From positions 1-64,000 of the forward strand of contig JAUNFY010000006.1 of NCBI GenBank assembly GCA_030524805.1: a stretch of DNA of 64,000 nucleotides. The letters run 5' to 3'. The notes beneath the pieces are model-generated. The model did not search any database and was not told the origin of the DNA. It saw only the letters and a list, made by a program, of their open reading frames with translations. How positions within the stretch are numbered: position 1 is the first letter of the stretch; each line of letters begins with the position of its first letter. Below, piece by piece: positions 17,831-27,419 of this stretch. The stretch is from Bacteroidales bacterium (GTDB lineage: Bacteria > Bacteroidota > Bacteroidia > Bacteroidales > Muribaculaceae). The position numbers were made by a program, and so were the translations under genes.

Positions 17831-17901
17831 GCCCCGGCGACGCTGTAATTTTGTCAGCCGGGGCCGTAAGAGCTACTGCCAAAAGACCTCGCACCTTGTG
17901 C
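17831..17901. other. Hairpin pair in the 17.7-18.0 kb gap
   Basis: The 299-bp gap holds GCCCCGGC (17831-17838) pairing with GCCGGGGC (17857-17864) around a TAATTTTG-containing loop, and then CCTCGCAC-CTT-GTGCGAGG. No gene was found. It might be part of a structured RNA or a terminator. Confidence 0.3.
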
Positions 17902-18011
17902 GAGGCACAGTAACATATATCATAGACGGCACTTGCGACAGCAATAACTTACATTGATGCAATGCGCGCTATTGGAGAAGCTCTTAACCGACACAGGATT
18001 TCTTAATTTTA

Positions 18012-18968
18012 TCAGTCGAAGACCATGTCGACAGCGTCGGAAGGACCCTGATCGGGAACGCCGGTGAGGGTGCGGATGATGGCGAGAGCACGGCTGAAGC
18101 GGTCGGGATCCACGCTTTCAGGATAACAGGGGGAATCGACCGATGAAGTGCCGGCTTCGGGAGTCGCGAGACATTCATACCAGAGGGTGGAGAGAGCGAA
18201 AAGGGCCAGATCGTCGGAGATATGATACCCGTCGGTGGAGAAGCCATCCTCCACTTCCGGATACTGTCGTCTCATCTCCCATATCAGGGTTGCGGCGGGA
18301 ATACGGATGTCGAGGTTTTCCGAAGCCTTGTCGCCGGCTTTGAGTATAGCCTCATACATCTTCTGCGGGTCGCGGTCGTAGCGCGAGAAATCGCCATGGT
18401 TGGTGCCTTCGCGGTAGGGCCAGGTATAGTGCCATGCGATCTTGGCCGACGGATTAGAATTGCGGAAAAGCTGCACGAGGCAGTCGAGCGAAGGCTGATA
18501 GGAGTCGTAGACTCCGGCAAGTCCCGACTGCTGCTGTATCACTATCACATCCCAGTCGAACAGCGACAGGGCGTCGTCGATGGTGTGAATGGCATCGGTG
18601 TGCCACTTTCCGACGTCGGAATATTGGAAATCATAGTCGGGGGAGTCGGCAAGGTGGCTTTCCCAATGCTGCGCGAGGGTGCAGCCGCTGCGGGTGAGGC
18701 GGGCTATGCAGATTGAGTCGCCGTTTAACTCCTCGACCATGCCGGGCATGAAGGTGGAGGCGTTGATAGTAAAACTGTTGCCAATCGCGAGAATCTTGAT
18801 TGCGGAGGCGTGATGCCGCTTATAGACCGCGAGATCGGAATAATCCGAACCGGACGACTTTTGCGACAGACTGAATGCGGCAGGACCGTAGTGGATGTCG
18901 TCGTCGCCGCAAGCCGAGCAGGCGAACAGCAACGAGAACAGGCATATCAGCAGATTGAGTTTTTTCAT
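18012..18968 (-). CDS. DUF4886 lipoprotein, SGNH-hydrolase-like
   Basis: 318 aa. The signal peptide ends in a lipobox with Cys20 (LFACSAC). Block I of SGNH hydrolases is seen as ILAIGNSFT and the C-terminal Asp/His pair as STDGYHIS, which would complete a Ser-Asp-His triad. IIVIQQQSG-like block residues (VIVIQQQSG) lie between them. DUF4886 proteins are predicted esterases or deacetylases on glycans; the substrate is unknown. It lies 38 bp downstream of coaE and may be transcribed with it. Confidence 0.82.
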   Translation of the reverse strand: MKKLNLLICLFSLLFACSACGDDDIHYGPAAFSLSQKSSGSDYSDLAVYKRHHASAIKILAIGNSFTINASTFMPGMVEELNGDSICIARLTRSGCTLAQHWESHLADSPDYDFQYSDVGKWHTDAIHTIDDALSLFDWDVIVIQQQSGLAGVYDSYQPSLDCLVQLFRNSNPSAKIAWHYTWPYREGTNHGDFSRYDRDPQKMYEAILKAGDKASENLDIRIPAATLIWEMRRQYPEVEDGFSTDGYHISDDLALFALSTLWYECLATPEAGTSSVDSPCYPESVDPDRFSRALAIIRTLTGVPDQGPSDAVDMVFD

Positions 18969-19006
18969 GGTTTTCAGATATAGGTCATTTCATTTTTAAG
19001 GTAATT

Positions 19007-19615
19007 TCATATCGCCGCGGATGACGTCGGGTTGCAGACGGCGTCGAGTTGGCGGAGGAGTGAATGGGACGGATTATTGGAGATGGATCGCAGCGGGATT
19101 CCCTTCTCATTCAGAATCCGCTCCTCTTCGGTCTGTGCCCTCATTCGGGCAGCGATGCCCGCAGGGTCGGCTCCATCGCGCGCGGCCACCCGCGCAGCCC
19201 TCACCTCATCGGAGGCAGTGACGAGCCACACCTCATCGCAGAAGTCGGCTATACCTGAGGAAGCCAAAATGGCCGACTCCACGAAGCATACGTCAGCCCC
19301 GGCCTGCTCCAGCTGCGCGCACCATGCTTTCAGGTCGCTGCGCACAAGCCGATGCACAAGAGCATTTAGCCAAAGCCGGTGCTCATCCGAGCCGAAGACA
19401 TGGCTCGCCAAAGCCTTGCGATCGATAGGTCCTCCTGCGGGACACACGGCATCGCCAAACCTTCCACGGAGCGAACCGCGCACCTCCTCGGAGCCGTCCA
19501 TGATGCGTCGCGCCTCGAGATCGCAGTCGTAGACATGCTTTCCGCGCAACCTGAGGATACGGCTCACCACCGACTTTCCGCATCCTATACCACCAGCAAT
19601 ACCAATGAGCATCAT
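19007..19615 (-). CDS. coaE: Dephospho-CoA kinase
   Basis: About 202 aa from the ATG at 19615 (another ATG is one codon later, and a TTG two codons earlier). The P-loop is GGIGCGKS (8-15), followed by the family's YDCDLEARRI acceptor region. It phosphorylates the ribose 3'-OH of dephospho-CoA, the last step of CoA synthesis. It starts 27 bp after the MATE-fusion stop, so probably lies in the tyrA-MATE-coaE transcription unit. Confidence 0.92.
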   Translation of the reverse strand: MMLIGIAGGIGCGKSVVSRILRLRGKHVYDCDLEARRIMDGSEEVRGSLRGRFGDAVCPAGGPIDRKALASHVFGSDEHRLWLNALVHRLVRSDLKAWCAQLEQAGADVCFVESAILASSGIADFCDEVWLVTASDEVRAARVAARDGADPAGIAARMRAQTEEERILNEKGIPLRSISNNPSHSLLRQLDAVCNPTSSAAI

Positions 19616-19642
19616 AAGCAATTGATTTTTATATCTTTTATA

Positions 19643-22600
19643 TCAATGAGTGATCAAATACTTCTTACCATCGACAATCCAAATGCCCTTTGGGAGACTT
19701 GATGCGTCGAGATTCTTCATCAGGCGTCCGTCGATGGAATAAATTTTGGGAGGAGAGGGAAAACTGACGCCATCCGACACGATGTCGTCAACGACAATTT
19801 CCCTGGAATAGACGGGATTGAAATACGACATCTCGCCATCGGCCGAAACCAAGAAATGGGGATAGCGTTCGGAAGTGCCCAGAATGAAATGCTGGTTGTA
19901 GCCGATATTTATTCCATTGGAGAAATAACCGGCCGCTTCCTTATTACCCATGATTTCGAAACCCTCGGCGCTTGAGACGCAAGTCATGCCGAGATCGCGT
20001 GCCAGACGAAGCAGTTCCCAAAGCATATAGAGTCGGGTGCCGGGGCATGGATGCCATTCGCTCCAGGAAGAGATGCCGAGTGTGTCGGGAGGAGCGAGCG
20101 ACCCGGCAATGGGGTCGACTGATGCCATGGGCGCCACCCAGGCGTCGGGATATGAACCTCCCTCGGAAACGAGGGCACCGGGAAGATAGTTTTTCCAACA
20201 CTTCCGGTAGGCATGAAGCGCAAAGACAACCCAAGCCCCTTTCTGAGACGCCTCGATGATACGGTCGCGATAGAACTTCATCTCCGACACCGGATAAGAA
20301 TTGTCGGGATTGGCCTCGCCCTTATAGTCGGGAAGTTGCTGTCCCTCGAGATTGAGGCGCGAGACAGTAGACATGAAAGGAGGAAGATTATATGTCACCA
20401 ATGCATTGTCGGCAAAGCCGTTGGGGCAAATGGCATTGATTTTCGGGGTCAGGGCGTGGGATGCGATTATGTTATGAGAGACCCACGAACGGCCATGGAT
20501 TCCAAGAGAATCCGCTATCCGGAACCATTCTCCCCAATGATAGTCGACATCGAAATTGGAATCGTAGAAGAGAGCCTTCCGGGAATCGAAGTCACCCACG
20601 TAGGGCTTCACCATGCGGGAACTTACCTCAACCCAGGCGCTCCGGAGAGAATCGGGCATAAACTGGCGACGGGAAACGGCATCGAAGACGGAAACGGTGG
20701 AATAACTGTCGGAGCCGTGATATTCACCCTCACGCAGCAGAGAATAAGCAAGTGGAGAGCGGAGATTGTCGACATACCAGCAATTGAGGTATTCGCCGGC
20801 ACACTGCATGGAATGCGACTGGATCTCCCAGGCGTACTCATCCTGCATGCGGCGCGCGATGAGGCCGGTATCGTTGAGGGTGGGAACGGAATCGGTGAAG
20901 CCGGCCCTCCGACCCTCGAGAGAGACGGTGCCCTTGAGTCCGAGACTCTCCAAAACGGGAAAAAGGATGGTGAAATACCCCCAGGATGAATATTCACGGG
21001 GATCCGTCAAGAGGCAACTGCCGGTGACTCCGTCGTCGTCCTGGATAGTGAAAATGGGTTTCCTTCGACTCTGTGAGGGCGCTACATGCCATGCACCGCC
21101 GACAGCGAGCGAGCGGAGTGAATCGATCGGGACATCAATATCGGCGACCTCTTCAGTCTCCGGAACAATCATGAAATAGCGGGGAGGGATATGGAGGGTC
21201 CAGACACCTGCGTCGACCGGAGAATCGGGATATAGGATCCATTGACGGGAATCCTTGCTGCGCAGTGGAGACAGGCAAATCACGCGGCCATCGGCATCAG
21301 TGAGCGTGGGCACCAGGTTCTCCTCCTCTATTTCCACAACGTTTCGCTGCAAGCGGCCGGCAAAATCATCGGGCACCGAGACCAGAAAACGGTTGGCATC
21401 AGAAGATATGATGGAGGGGCGAGGATATGACACGCTGATCATGTCGGGACTCAGGGGATTGCAGATATTGGCGGAAGAATTGGATTGGCCATAGACTGAG
21501 GGCGCGAAGAGAAGGCATATCAAAGCAGCCACCGAGAGCCCCTTCTTCAGCCATGCTCCGGAGATGAGGCGCCAGAGGAAAATCGCGCCGCGGAAACAAA
21601 GCTCGATGCACATCGCTATCCACACTCCGTTGAGCCCCATCGTGGGAGCGAGCAGAGCGGCGAGCGGCACCCTGACGAGCCAGATGCTGCCGAAGTTCAT
21701 GGCAGCGGGCACCACAGTGTCGCCCACGCCAATCATCACGCCGTAGGCCACGATGGAGGCTGCAAACATCGGTTCGGCAAAAGCCTCGATGCGGAGTGCG
21801 CCGGCCCCGAGCGATATTATGTCGGGCACCGGGGTCATGAGCGACATGACATCGGCGGCAAAGAGATATAGCACCACACCCATCACGCCCATAGTGAGCA
21901 TGCCGAGCACCACAGTGATATATCCGAAACTGCGGGCGAGATGCTTCCTTTTGGCACCATAGCTCTGCCCGACGAGGGTGGTGGCGGCGTCGGCGAGGCC
22001 ATAGCCCGGCATATAGCAGAGGCTCTCGGCCGTGACGGCAAAGGCATTAGCCGCTATGGCCATGACGCCGAGGGGAGCCACAATGATGGTGACGGCTATC
22101 TGGGCGCCGCATATCACGGCATGCTCGAGAGTCATCGGCGCCGACACCTTGAAGGCGTTGCGCAGAATCTCACGCGTAGGCCTGAAACTCCCTTTCTCGC
22201 GCGAGATGCGGAGCTCCTTCTGGCGGAAGCACAGAAACCACATCATGATGGCGGCCGTGACGATTTCGGCGGCAGCAGTGCCGAGCGCCGCTCCGAGTAC
22301 CCCGAGCCCGCAACCGGGAATGACAAAGGAAGTGCCGGCGAAAGCGACTTCACGCGTGGGGAATATCAGGAAATAGTTGAAGATGACATCGAGCACACAC
22401 ATCATGACGTTGAGGCCTCCGGCCACTTTCATGTTGCCGCTGCACCGGAGCATGCCACCGGCAAGATAATTCATGGTGAAGAGCGGGAGCGCGAGCACAA
22501 ACACGAGGAAATAGATGGAGGCGCCATGACATATCTCCGGTTCGCCGCCGAGCCAATGAGGCAACGGGAACGCAATGGCTGCACCTACGGCGGCTACGAC

Positions 22601-22930
22601 GAAAGCGAAGCAAAGACAAGTGGTGATGCCCTGGCGCAGTATCTTTCGTGCGCGCACGAAATCGGATGCTCCGATGCTGTGAGCCACCTGCACGGAGAAA
22701 CCCATAGTGGCGGCCGAGCATATACCCCAGAACAGCCATAGCGAAGTAGCCACAAGGCCCACCGAGGCCGAGTCGTCGGCTCCGAGATGCCCGACCATGG
22801 CGGCGTCGATATACTGCATCATCATCGACGAAAGCTGCGCCACCATAGCCGGCCAAGCCAGACCGGCGGTGAGCTTCAGCCGCTGGCCGAGCGAGAGGGG
22901 ACTGCCATTTCTGATCGCTTCTATCGTCAT
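19643..22930 (-). CDS. MATE efflux transporter fused to an exported NodB-like (polysaccharide deacetylase-type) domain
   Basis: 1095 aa from the ATG at 22930. Residues 1 to about 458 form a complete 12-helix MATE transporter. Without a stop, the frame continues into LKKGLSVAALICLLFAPSVYGQ-type sequence (from 461), a perfect signal peptide except for Leu (CTG at 21550-21548) in place of Met. It would serve as a 13th helix and place the remaining ~610 residues in the periplasm. That part has FTIQDDDGV (about 630), the NodB Asp motif, and EIQSHSMQC in place of the usual HxxxH. The tail IYSIDGRLM...LPKGIWIVDGKK resembles a type IX sorting signal. It could also be two genes with a CTG start or a sequencing error. 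Confidence 0.8.
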   Translation of the reverse strand: MTIEAIRNGSPLSLGQRLKLTAGLAWPAMVAQLSSMMMQYIDAAMVGHLGADDSASVGLVATSLWLFWGICSAATMGFSVQVAHSIGASDFVRARKILRQGITTCLCFAFVVAAVGAAIAFPLPHWLGGEPEICHGASIYFLVFVLALPLFTMNYLAGGMLRCSGNMKVAGGLNVMMCVLDVIFNYFLIFPTREVAFAGTSFVIPGCGLGVLGAALGTAAAEIVTAAIMMWFLCFRQKELRISREKGSFRPTREILRNAFKVSAPMTLEHAVICGAQIAVTIIVAPLGVMAIAANAFAVTAESLCYMPGYGLADAATTLVGQSYGAKRKHLARSFGYITVVLGMLTMGVMGVVLYLFAADVMSLMTPVPDIISLGAGALRIEAFAEPMFAASIVAYGVMIGVGDTVVPAAMNFGSIWLVRVPLAALLAPTMGLNGVWIAMCIELCFRGAIFLWRLISGAWLKKGLSVAALICLLFAPSVYGQSNSSANICNPLSPDMISVSYPRPSIISSDANRFLVSVPDDFAGRLQRNVVEIEEENLVPTLTDADGRVICLSPLRSKDSRQWILYPDSPVDAGVWTLHIPPRYFMIVPETEEVADIDVPIDSLRSLAVGGAWHVAPSQSRRKPIFTIQDDDGVTGSCLLTDPREYSSWGYFTILFPVLESLGLKGTVSLEGRRAGFTDSVPTLNDTGLIARRMQDEYAWEIQSHSMQCAGEYLNCWYVDNLRSPLAYSLLREGEYHGSDSYSTVSVFDAVSRRQFMPDSLRSAWVEVSSRMVKPYVGDFDSRKALFYDSNFDVDYHWGEWFRIADSLGIHGRSWVSHNIIASHALTPKINAICPNGFADNALVTYNLPPFMSTVSRLNLEGQQLPDYKGEANPDNSYPVSEMKFYRDRIIEASQKGAWVVFALHAYRKCWKNYLPGALVSEGGSYPDAWVAPMASVDPIAGSLAPPDTLGISSWSEWHPCPGTRLYMLWELLRLARDLGMTCVSSAEGFEIMGNKEAAGYFSNGINIGYNQHFILGTSERYPHFLVSADGEMSYFNPVYSREIVVDDIVSDGVSFPSPPKIYSIDGRLMKNLDASSLPKGIWIVDGKKYLITH

Positions 22931-22932
22931 CG

Positions 22933-23706
22933 TCAACGCAGGTTTTTGCGTACCATATCGAGAAAATCCTTCATCGCCACCGGGTCGCGGCGGTCGATGA
23001 TTTCCTTCAGCTGCTGCAGGTTGGCGCGTATGAGGTCGATCTGCGCCGAGGTGTGTGGATTGAAGAGAATCTCGGTGAGCAGATAGTCGTCCTCGCTCAT
23101 CAGCCCGTGGGCGATGGCGAGATGCCGCTTGAAGGTAGTGCCCGGAGCGTCCTGATGCTTCATCACGCTTCCGAACACGAGGGTGGAGGTGAAGGGAATG
23201 GAGAGTGAATAGGCTATGGTCTCGTCGTGCTCCTTGAAGGAATATTCCTCGATGTGGAGGCGCAGGTCTTTATAGAGGCGGCGGAAAAACTCACGACCCT
23301 CGGCATCACCTTCCTTTATGATGATGGCATTCTCGTTGGCCAGATTGCTCAGCGAGGCGAATGTGGGTCCGAACATGGGGTGGGTCGACACGAAGCGGCG
23401 ACCGCATGCGGCGTAGTATTCGGGCAGTCCGGTCTTGACGCTCGCGATGTCGCTGAGGATGCACTCCTGCGGTATATACGGCATCACGTGGTCGAAGGCC
23501 TGACGGGTATACTTCACCGTAGCGGCGTTGATGATCATATCAGGCCTGAAGGGCTCTATCTCTTCCGGAGTCTTGAATCGCTCCACATTGAAAGTGAACC
23601 GCAAGCGCTGCGGATCGGGATCGTAGATGGCCACCTGATGGTCGAAACTGAGGAGATCGCAGAAAAACGAGCCCATCTTGCCGGCTCCCAATATCAGTAT
23701 CTTCAT
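22933..23706 (-). CDS. tyrA: Prephenate dehydrogenase
   Basis: 257 aa. The Rossmann motif is ILGAGKMGSFF at the N-terminus; SDIASVKTG and STHPMFGP are family motifs, the latter with the substrate-binding His. It oxidatively decarboxylates prephenate to 4-hydroxyphenylpyruvate for tyrosine synthesis. It lacks a fused chorismate mutase. The ATG of the MATE-fusion gene follows the TGA by two bases, so the two are coupled. Confidence 0.88.
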   Translation of the reverse strand: MKILILGAGKMGSFFCDLLSFDHQVAIYDPDPQRLRFTFNVERFKTPEEIEPFRPDMIINAATVKYTRQAFDHVMPYIPQECILSDIASVKTGLPEYYAACGRRFVSTHPMFGPTFASLSNLANENAIIIKEGDAEGREFFRRLYKDLRLHIEEYSFKEHDETIAYSLSIPFTSTLVFGSVMKHQDAPGTTFKRHLAIAHGLMSEDDYLLTEILFNPHTSAQIDLIRANLQQLKEIIDRRDPVAMKDFLDMVRKNLR

Positions 23707-23713
23707 TGTTTTT

Positions 23714-23790
23714 ATTCAGTTTTCGCATTAACGAAAACTGAGGGTTATATGGTTATACGGTTATATGGTTATTTTTTTGGTTATATGTTT
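23714..23790 (+). repeat. ATTCA-hairpin-GGTTAT element, copy B
   Basis: ATTCA, stem CAGTTTTCG / CGAAAACTG (23717-23725, 23732-23740) with loop CATTAA, then AGGGTTATATGGTTATACGG and further GGTTAT units. It sits just upstream of tyrA, opposite in direction. Confidence 0.7.
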
Positions 23791-23993
23791 ATGGTTCGGT
23801 TTTTTGGGGATTTGCTTATCCGGGTGACAAGGGGGATAGAAATACACCACTATATTATAACAAAAAACGGGGGACTCTTGTTATGTCAGTAGAGTTAAAT
23901 GTATGGAAAGCTGCAGATATCGAACGGCGGGATATGTGATTATAAATAAATGTTAAAGTTAGTCAATTTAATCAAAATTTAACATTTTTAATT

Positions 23994-24001
23994 TACTTTT
24001 G
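23994..24001 (+). promoter_or_regulatory. -7 element of the first SusC operon
   Basis: TACTTTTG fits TAnnTTTG. The -33 region has only TTTA (23967-23970). The long leader is usual for susC-type operons. Confidence 0.5.
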
Positions 24002-24160
24002 CAGCGCTGAAATGTTGAACTATTTAGACGAACCGCCCAAAATGCGCATTTCAGAGGAAATGCGTCATCATGATTTCATGTTTATCTCTCTCCAAATCAA
24101 TCTAAAATAACGCAACGAGAGTATAATTCACATAAAAAGTAGAACCTAAAAAAATTCTGC

Positions 24161-27100
24161 ATGAAAAACGTTTGTTTCACACTGAACCGGAAGTTCGTGG
24201 CGACAATGGTAATGCTATTGGCAATCGCACTTCCAACCCTGGCTCAGAAGATCACCGTGCGCGGCGTTGTCGACGACACGACGGGAGAACCTCTGATTGG
24301 TGCCACCGTACTTGAGAAAGGCACCAGCAACGGCACCGCTACCGACCTGGACGGCAATTACACGCTGACGGTGGAGCCGAATGCAATCCTCGAGTTTAGC
24401 TATGTGGGCTACACCCCACAGGAAATCGCGGTCGATGGCAAGACCCAAATCAACGTGACCTTATCGGAAAACACCACCATGCTTGCCGAGACTGTCGTGA
24501 TCGGCTACGGCTCTGTAAAGAAATCAGACGCCACCGGCTCAGTGGCAGTGGTAAAGCCGAGCGAAGTTGAAGCCGGCCTGGCTACTTCGGCACAGGACCT
24601 GCTGGTTGGCGCAAGCCCCGGCGTGGTAGTGACCACCGACGGCGGCAACCCCTCTGGCGGCGCCAACATCCAGATCCGCGGTGGCGCGTCGCTTGCAGCA
24701 TCCAACGCTCCCCTCATCGTGGTGGACGGCGTGCCGATGGACACCAAGGGAGTGACGGGCTCTTCCAACCCTCTGAGCCTTATCTCGCCGGAGAACGTTG
24801 AGTCGATGACCATCCTCAAGGATGCCTCAGCAACAGCCATCTACGGTTCGCGCGCATCAAACGGCGTCATCATCATCACCACCAAGAAAGGTAAATCCGG
24901 ACGTCCGCAGGTCAATTTCTCGGCCAACATGTATGTCTACACCCCGCGCAACTATCTCGACATGATGGATGCCAACACCTTCAGCAACTTCATCAGGACA
25001 GAATATGGAGCGGAAAGCGAACAGGCAGGCGCGCTGGGCAACGCCAACACCAACTGGTATAAGGAAACGCTCCGCACCGTAGTCAGCTCCGACTACAACC
25101 TGAGCGTCGGCGGCACCGTGGGCTTCCTCCCCTACCGCGTCGCAGTGAGCTACACCAACAACAAGGGTATCATGAAGAACACCGCGATGGACCGCGTGAT
25201 CGGATCGATCAACCTCACCCCGAAATTCTTCAACGACCTGCTTTCGGTCAACCTCAACGTGAAGGGCGCATACGTGAAGAACCAGTATGCCGACAACACA
25301 CTTGGCACAGCCGCAGCGATGAACCCGACACTCCCCGTGAGGGATTTTGAGAACGGCGCCGCTTATCTCGGCTACTGGACCACTTACCAGGCCAACGGCA
25401 TGCCGGTGGACAAGGACACCCCCTACGGCACCATCAACGTGACCACAGCTCCCGAGAACCCGATCTCACAGCTTCTCGAGCACGAGTCGAAAGGCACAAG
25501 CTGGCAGAGCGTCGGCAACCTTCAGATCGACCTGAAGATGCCCTTCCTCACCGACCTTCGCGCCAACCTCAACCTCGGCTACGACATCCAGAAAGGCGAC
25601 TGGTTCGGCTACTACATGCCCAACACACCGAAGGCATGGGTGAACGGCTACGGAGTGAAACTTGACCCGAACAGCGACAACGTGACCACAATAAAAGACG
25701 GTGGCGTGTCGGCCGACAAGCAGCACCAGATCCGCCGCAACCTCCTTCTCGACTTCTACCTGAACTACAACCACGAATGGGAAGAAATCTCGTCGACCCT
25801 CGACGTGACCGCCGGCTACTCATGGCAGCGCTTCCACAACAAGGGACACAACTACAGCTACGTCTACAACGTGGGCGACCCGCAATACTATCCCAGCCAA
25901 TACGCAGGCGAAGACCACTCGAAGTATCTTGGCCAGCAGGCTTATCCTACAAGCTACTACTCGACACCCCACCAGCTCGTATCCTTCTTCGGCCGCGTGA
26001 ACTACAGCATCCTGCGCTACCTCGTCACCGCGACAGTGCGCTACGACGGCACATCGCGCTTCTCGAAAGACAACCGCTGGGGCCTCTTCCCGTCGGTGGC
26101 AGTGGGCTGGAAACTTCTTGACGAGCCCTTCATGGAAGGCGCCCGCAACGTGATGAACGAACTGAAGATCCGCGCAGGCTACGGCGTGACCGGCCAGCAG
26201 GACCTCAACGACGACTACTTCCCGTATCTTCCCGTCTACAACGTATCGACCGACGTGACACACCGCTACCCGCTGGGCAACGTGGAATACTTCCCCGTGA
26301 CTCCGGGCGCATACAACGCCGACATCAAATGGGAGGAAACCCACACATGGAACGCGGCTATCGACTTCGGCTTCGCCAACAACCGCGTGAACGGTGCACT
26401 CGAATTCTACAAGCGCACTACCAAAGACCTTCTCACCTTCGCCAACTACCCGGCCGGCTCCAACCTGACCAACAAGGGCAACATCAACATCGGCGACCTT
26501 GAGAACATCGGTATCGAGCTGACGTTGAACACCCGTCCCATCGTGACCAACGACTTCACATGGAACTCCAACATCAACATCGCCTGGAACAAGAACAAGA
26601 TCACCCGCCTCGCAGAAGGCGCTGACACCCAGACCGGCGACATATCGGCCGGCGGCAGGGGCAACACCATTCAGAAGCATGAAGTGGGCCATTCGGCATT
26701 CAGTTTCTACGTCTACGAGCAGGTCTACAACCAGGACGGCACACCGCTTGAAGGAGTATTCGTAGACCGCAACGGCGACGGCGAAATCACAGAAGCCGAC
26801 AAATATCTCTACCACAGCAAGGATCCGAAAGTGACACTGACATGGGTCAACACGTTCAACTACAAGAACTGGGACTTCGGCATCACACTGCGCAGCAACA
26901 TCGGCAACTGGGTCTACAACGACCGTATGGTATCGACCACTTTCAAGTCGGCCAACTCGGCGCTGCCGCTGAGCAACATGAGAGACAACACGTTCCTCTT
27001 CAACGACGACAATCTCGTGCAGAAGATGAGCGACTACTTCGTGCAGAACGCCTCGTTCCTGCGCTGCGACAACATCACCGTGGGCTACACATGGCATAAT

Positions 27101-27262
27101 CTGCTGAACGACAACCTGCGCCTGCGTCTCTACGGCGCCGTGCAGAATCCCTTCGTGATCACCAAATACAAAGGCCTCGACCCGGAAATCTTCTCCGGCA
27201 TCGACAACGGCGTATACCCCAACCCGATTACATTCTCGCTCGGCGTAGTTGCCTCGTTCTAA
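24161..27262 (+). CDS. SusC-like TonB-dependent outer-membrane transporter
   Basis: 1033 aa. Signal peptide (about 1-28), a carboxypeptidase-D regulatory-like domain with GEPLIGATVLEKGTSNGTAT, the ETVVIGYGSVKK link, a plug with PLIVVDGVPMD and SATAIYGSRASNGVIIITTK, then a beta-barrel ending in a phenylalanine (GVVASF). It imports oligosaccharides across the outer membrane with a SusD lid, powered by TonB. The following SusD, SusE and SusF-like genes point to a glucan locus like the starch system. A hairpin element sits between this gene and susD. Confidence 0.95.
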   Translation: MKNVCFTLNRKFVATMVMLLAIALPTLAQKITVRGVVDDTTGEPLIGATVLEKGTSNGTATDLDGNYTLTVEPNAILEFSYVGYTPQEIAVDGKTQINVTLSENTTMLAETVVIGYGSVKKSDATGSVAVVKPSEVEAGLATSAQDLLVGASPGVVVTTDGGNPSGGANIQIRGGASLAASNAPLIVVDGVPMDTKGVTGSSNPLSLISPENVESMTILKDASATAIYGSRASNGVIIITTKKGKSGRPQVNFSANMYVYTPRNYLDMMDANTFSNFIRTEYGAESEQAGALGNANTNWYKETLRTVVSSDYNLSVGGTVGFLPYRVAVSYTNNKGIMKNTAMDRVIGSINLTPKFFNDLLSVNLNVKGAYVKNQYADNTLGTAAAMNPTLPVRDFENGAAYLGYWTTYQANGMPVDKDTPYGTINVTTAPENPISQLLEHESKGTSWQSVGNLQIDLKMPFLTDLRANLNLGYDIQKGDWFGYYMPNTPKAWVNGYGVKLDPNSDNVTTIKDGGVSADKQHQIRRNLLLDFYLNYNHEWEEISSTLDVTAGYSWQRFHNKGHNYSYVYNVGDPQYYPSQYAGEDHSKYLGQQAYPTSYYSTPHQLVSFFGRVNYSILRYLVTATVRYDGTSRFSKDNRWGLFPSVAVGWKLLDEPFMEGARNVMNELKIRAGYGVTGQQDLNDDYFPYLPVYNVSTDVTHRYPLGNVEYFPVTPGAYNADIKWEETHTWNAAIDFGFANNRVNGALEFYKRTTKDLLTFANYPAGSNLTNKGNINIGDLENIGIELTLNTRPIVTNDFTWNSNINIAWNKNKITRLAEGADTQTGDISAGGRGNTIQKHEVGHSAFSFYVYEQVYNQDGTPLEGVFVDRNGDGEITEADKYLYHSKDPKVTLTWVNTFNYKNWDFGITLRSNIGNWVYNDRMVSTTFKSANSALPLSNMRDNTFLFNDDNLVQKMSDYFVQNASFLRCDNITVGYTWHNLLNDNLRLRLYGAVQNPFVITKYKGLDPEIFSGIDNGVYPNPITFSLGVVASF

Positions 27263-27313
27263 ATTCAAATTTTGCCGTTGGCAAAATTTGAGGGTTATGA
27301 GTTTATAGGTTGG
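27263..27313 (+). repeat. ATTCA-hairpin-GGTTAT element, copy C
   Basis: Begins on the base after the susC stop: ATTCA, perfect 11-bp stem CAAATTTTGCC / GGCAAAATTTG (27266-27276, 27280-27290), loop GTT, then AGGGTTATGAGTTTATAGG. It lies in an unusually long (157 bp) susC-susD gap. Confidence 0.7.
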
Positions 27314-27419
27314 TCTGACAACCTGAAGGAATCAGCAAGAGGCCAGACCGAAATCAAACCTTGAACACTCACACCGAAACCATTGAAAGCGAAGTTTTAA
27401 AACGTAAAAAACAAGATTT

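Larger units (their letters stand above)
23707..24160. other. tyrA-susC intergenic region
   Basis: This 454-bp gap holds repeat copy B on the left, an AT-rich middle without a recognisable gene, and the susC promoter plus a leader of about 150 nt on the right. In the leader, CTGAAATG (24006-24013) and CATTTCAG (24046-24053) are an inverted repeat that could fold. Confidence 0.5.

Noticed and set aside
21399..21623. Separate short gene with an ATG near the MATE-NodB junction
   Set aside because: The frame is out of register with both domains and encodes no recognisable signal; it does not explain the fusion.
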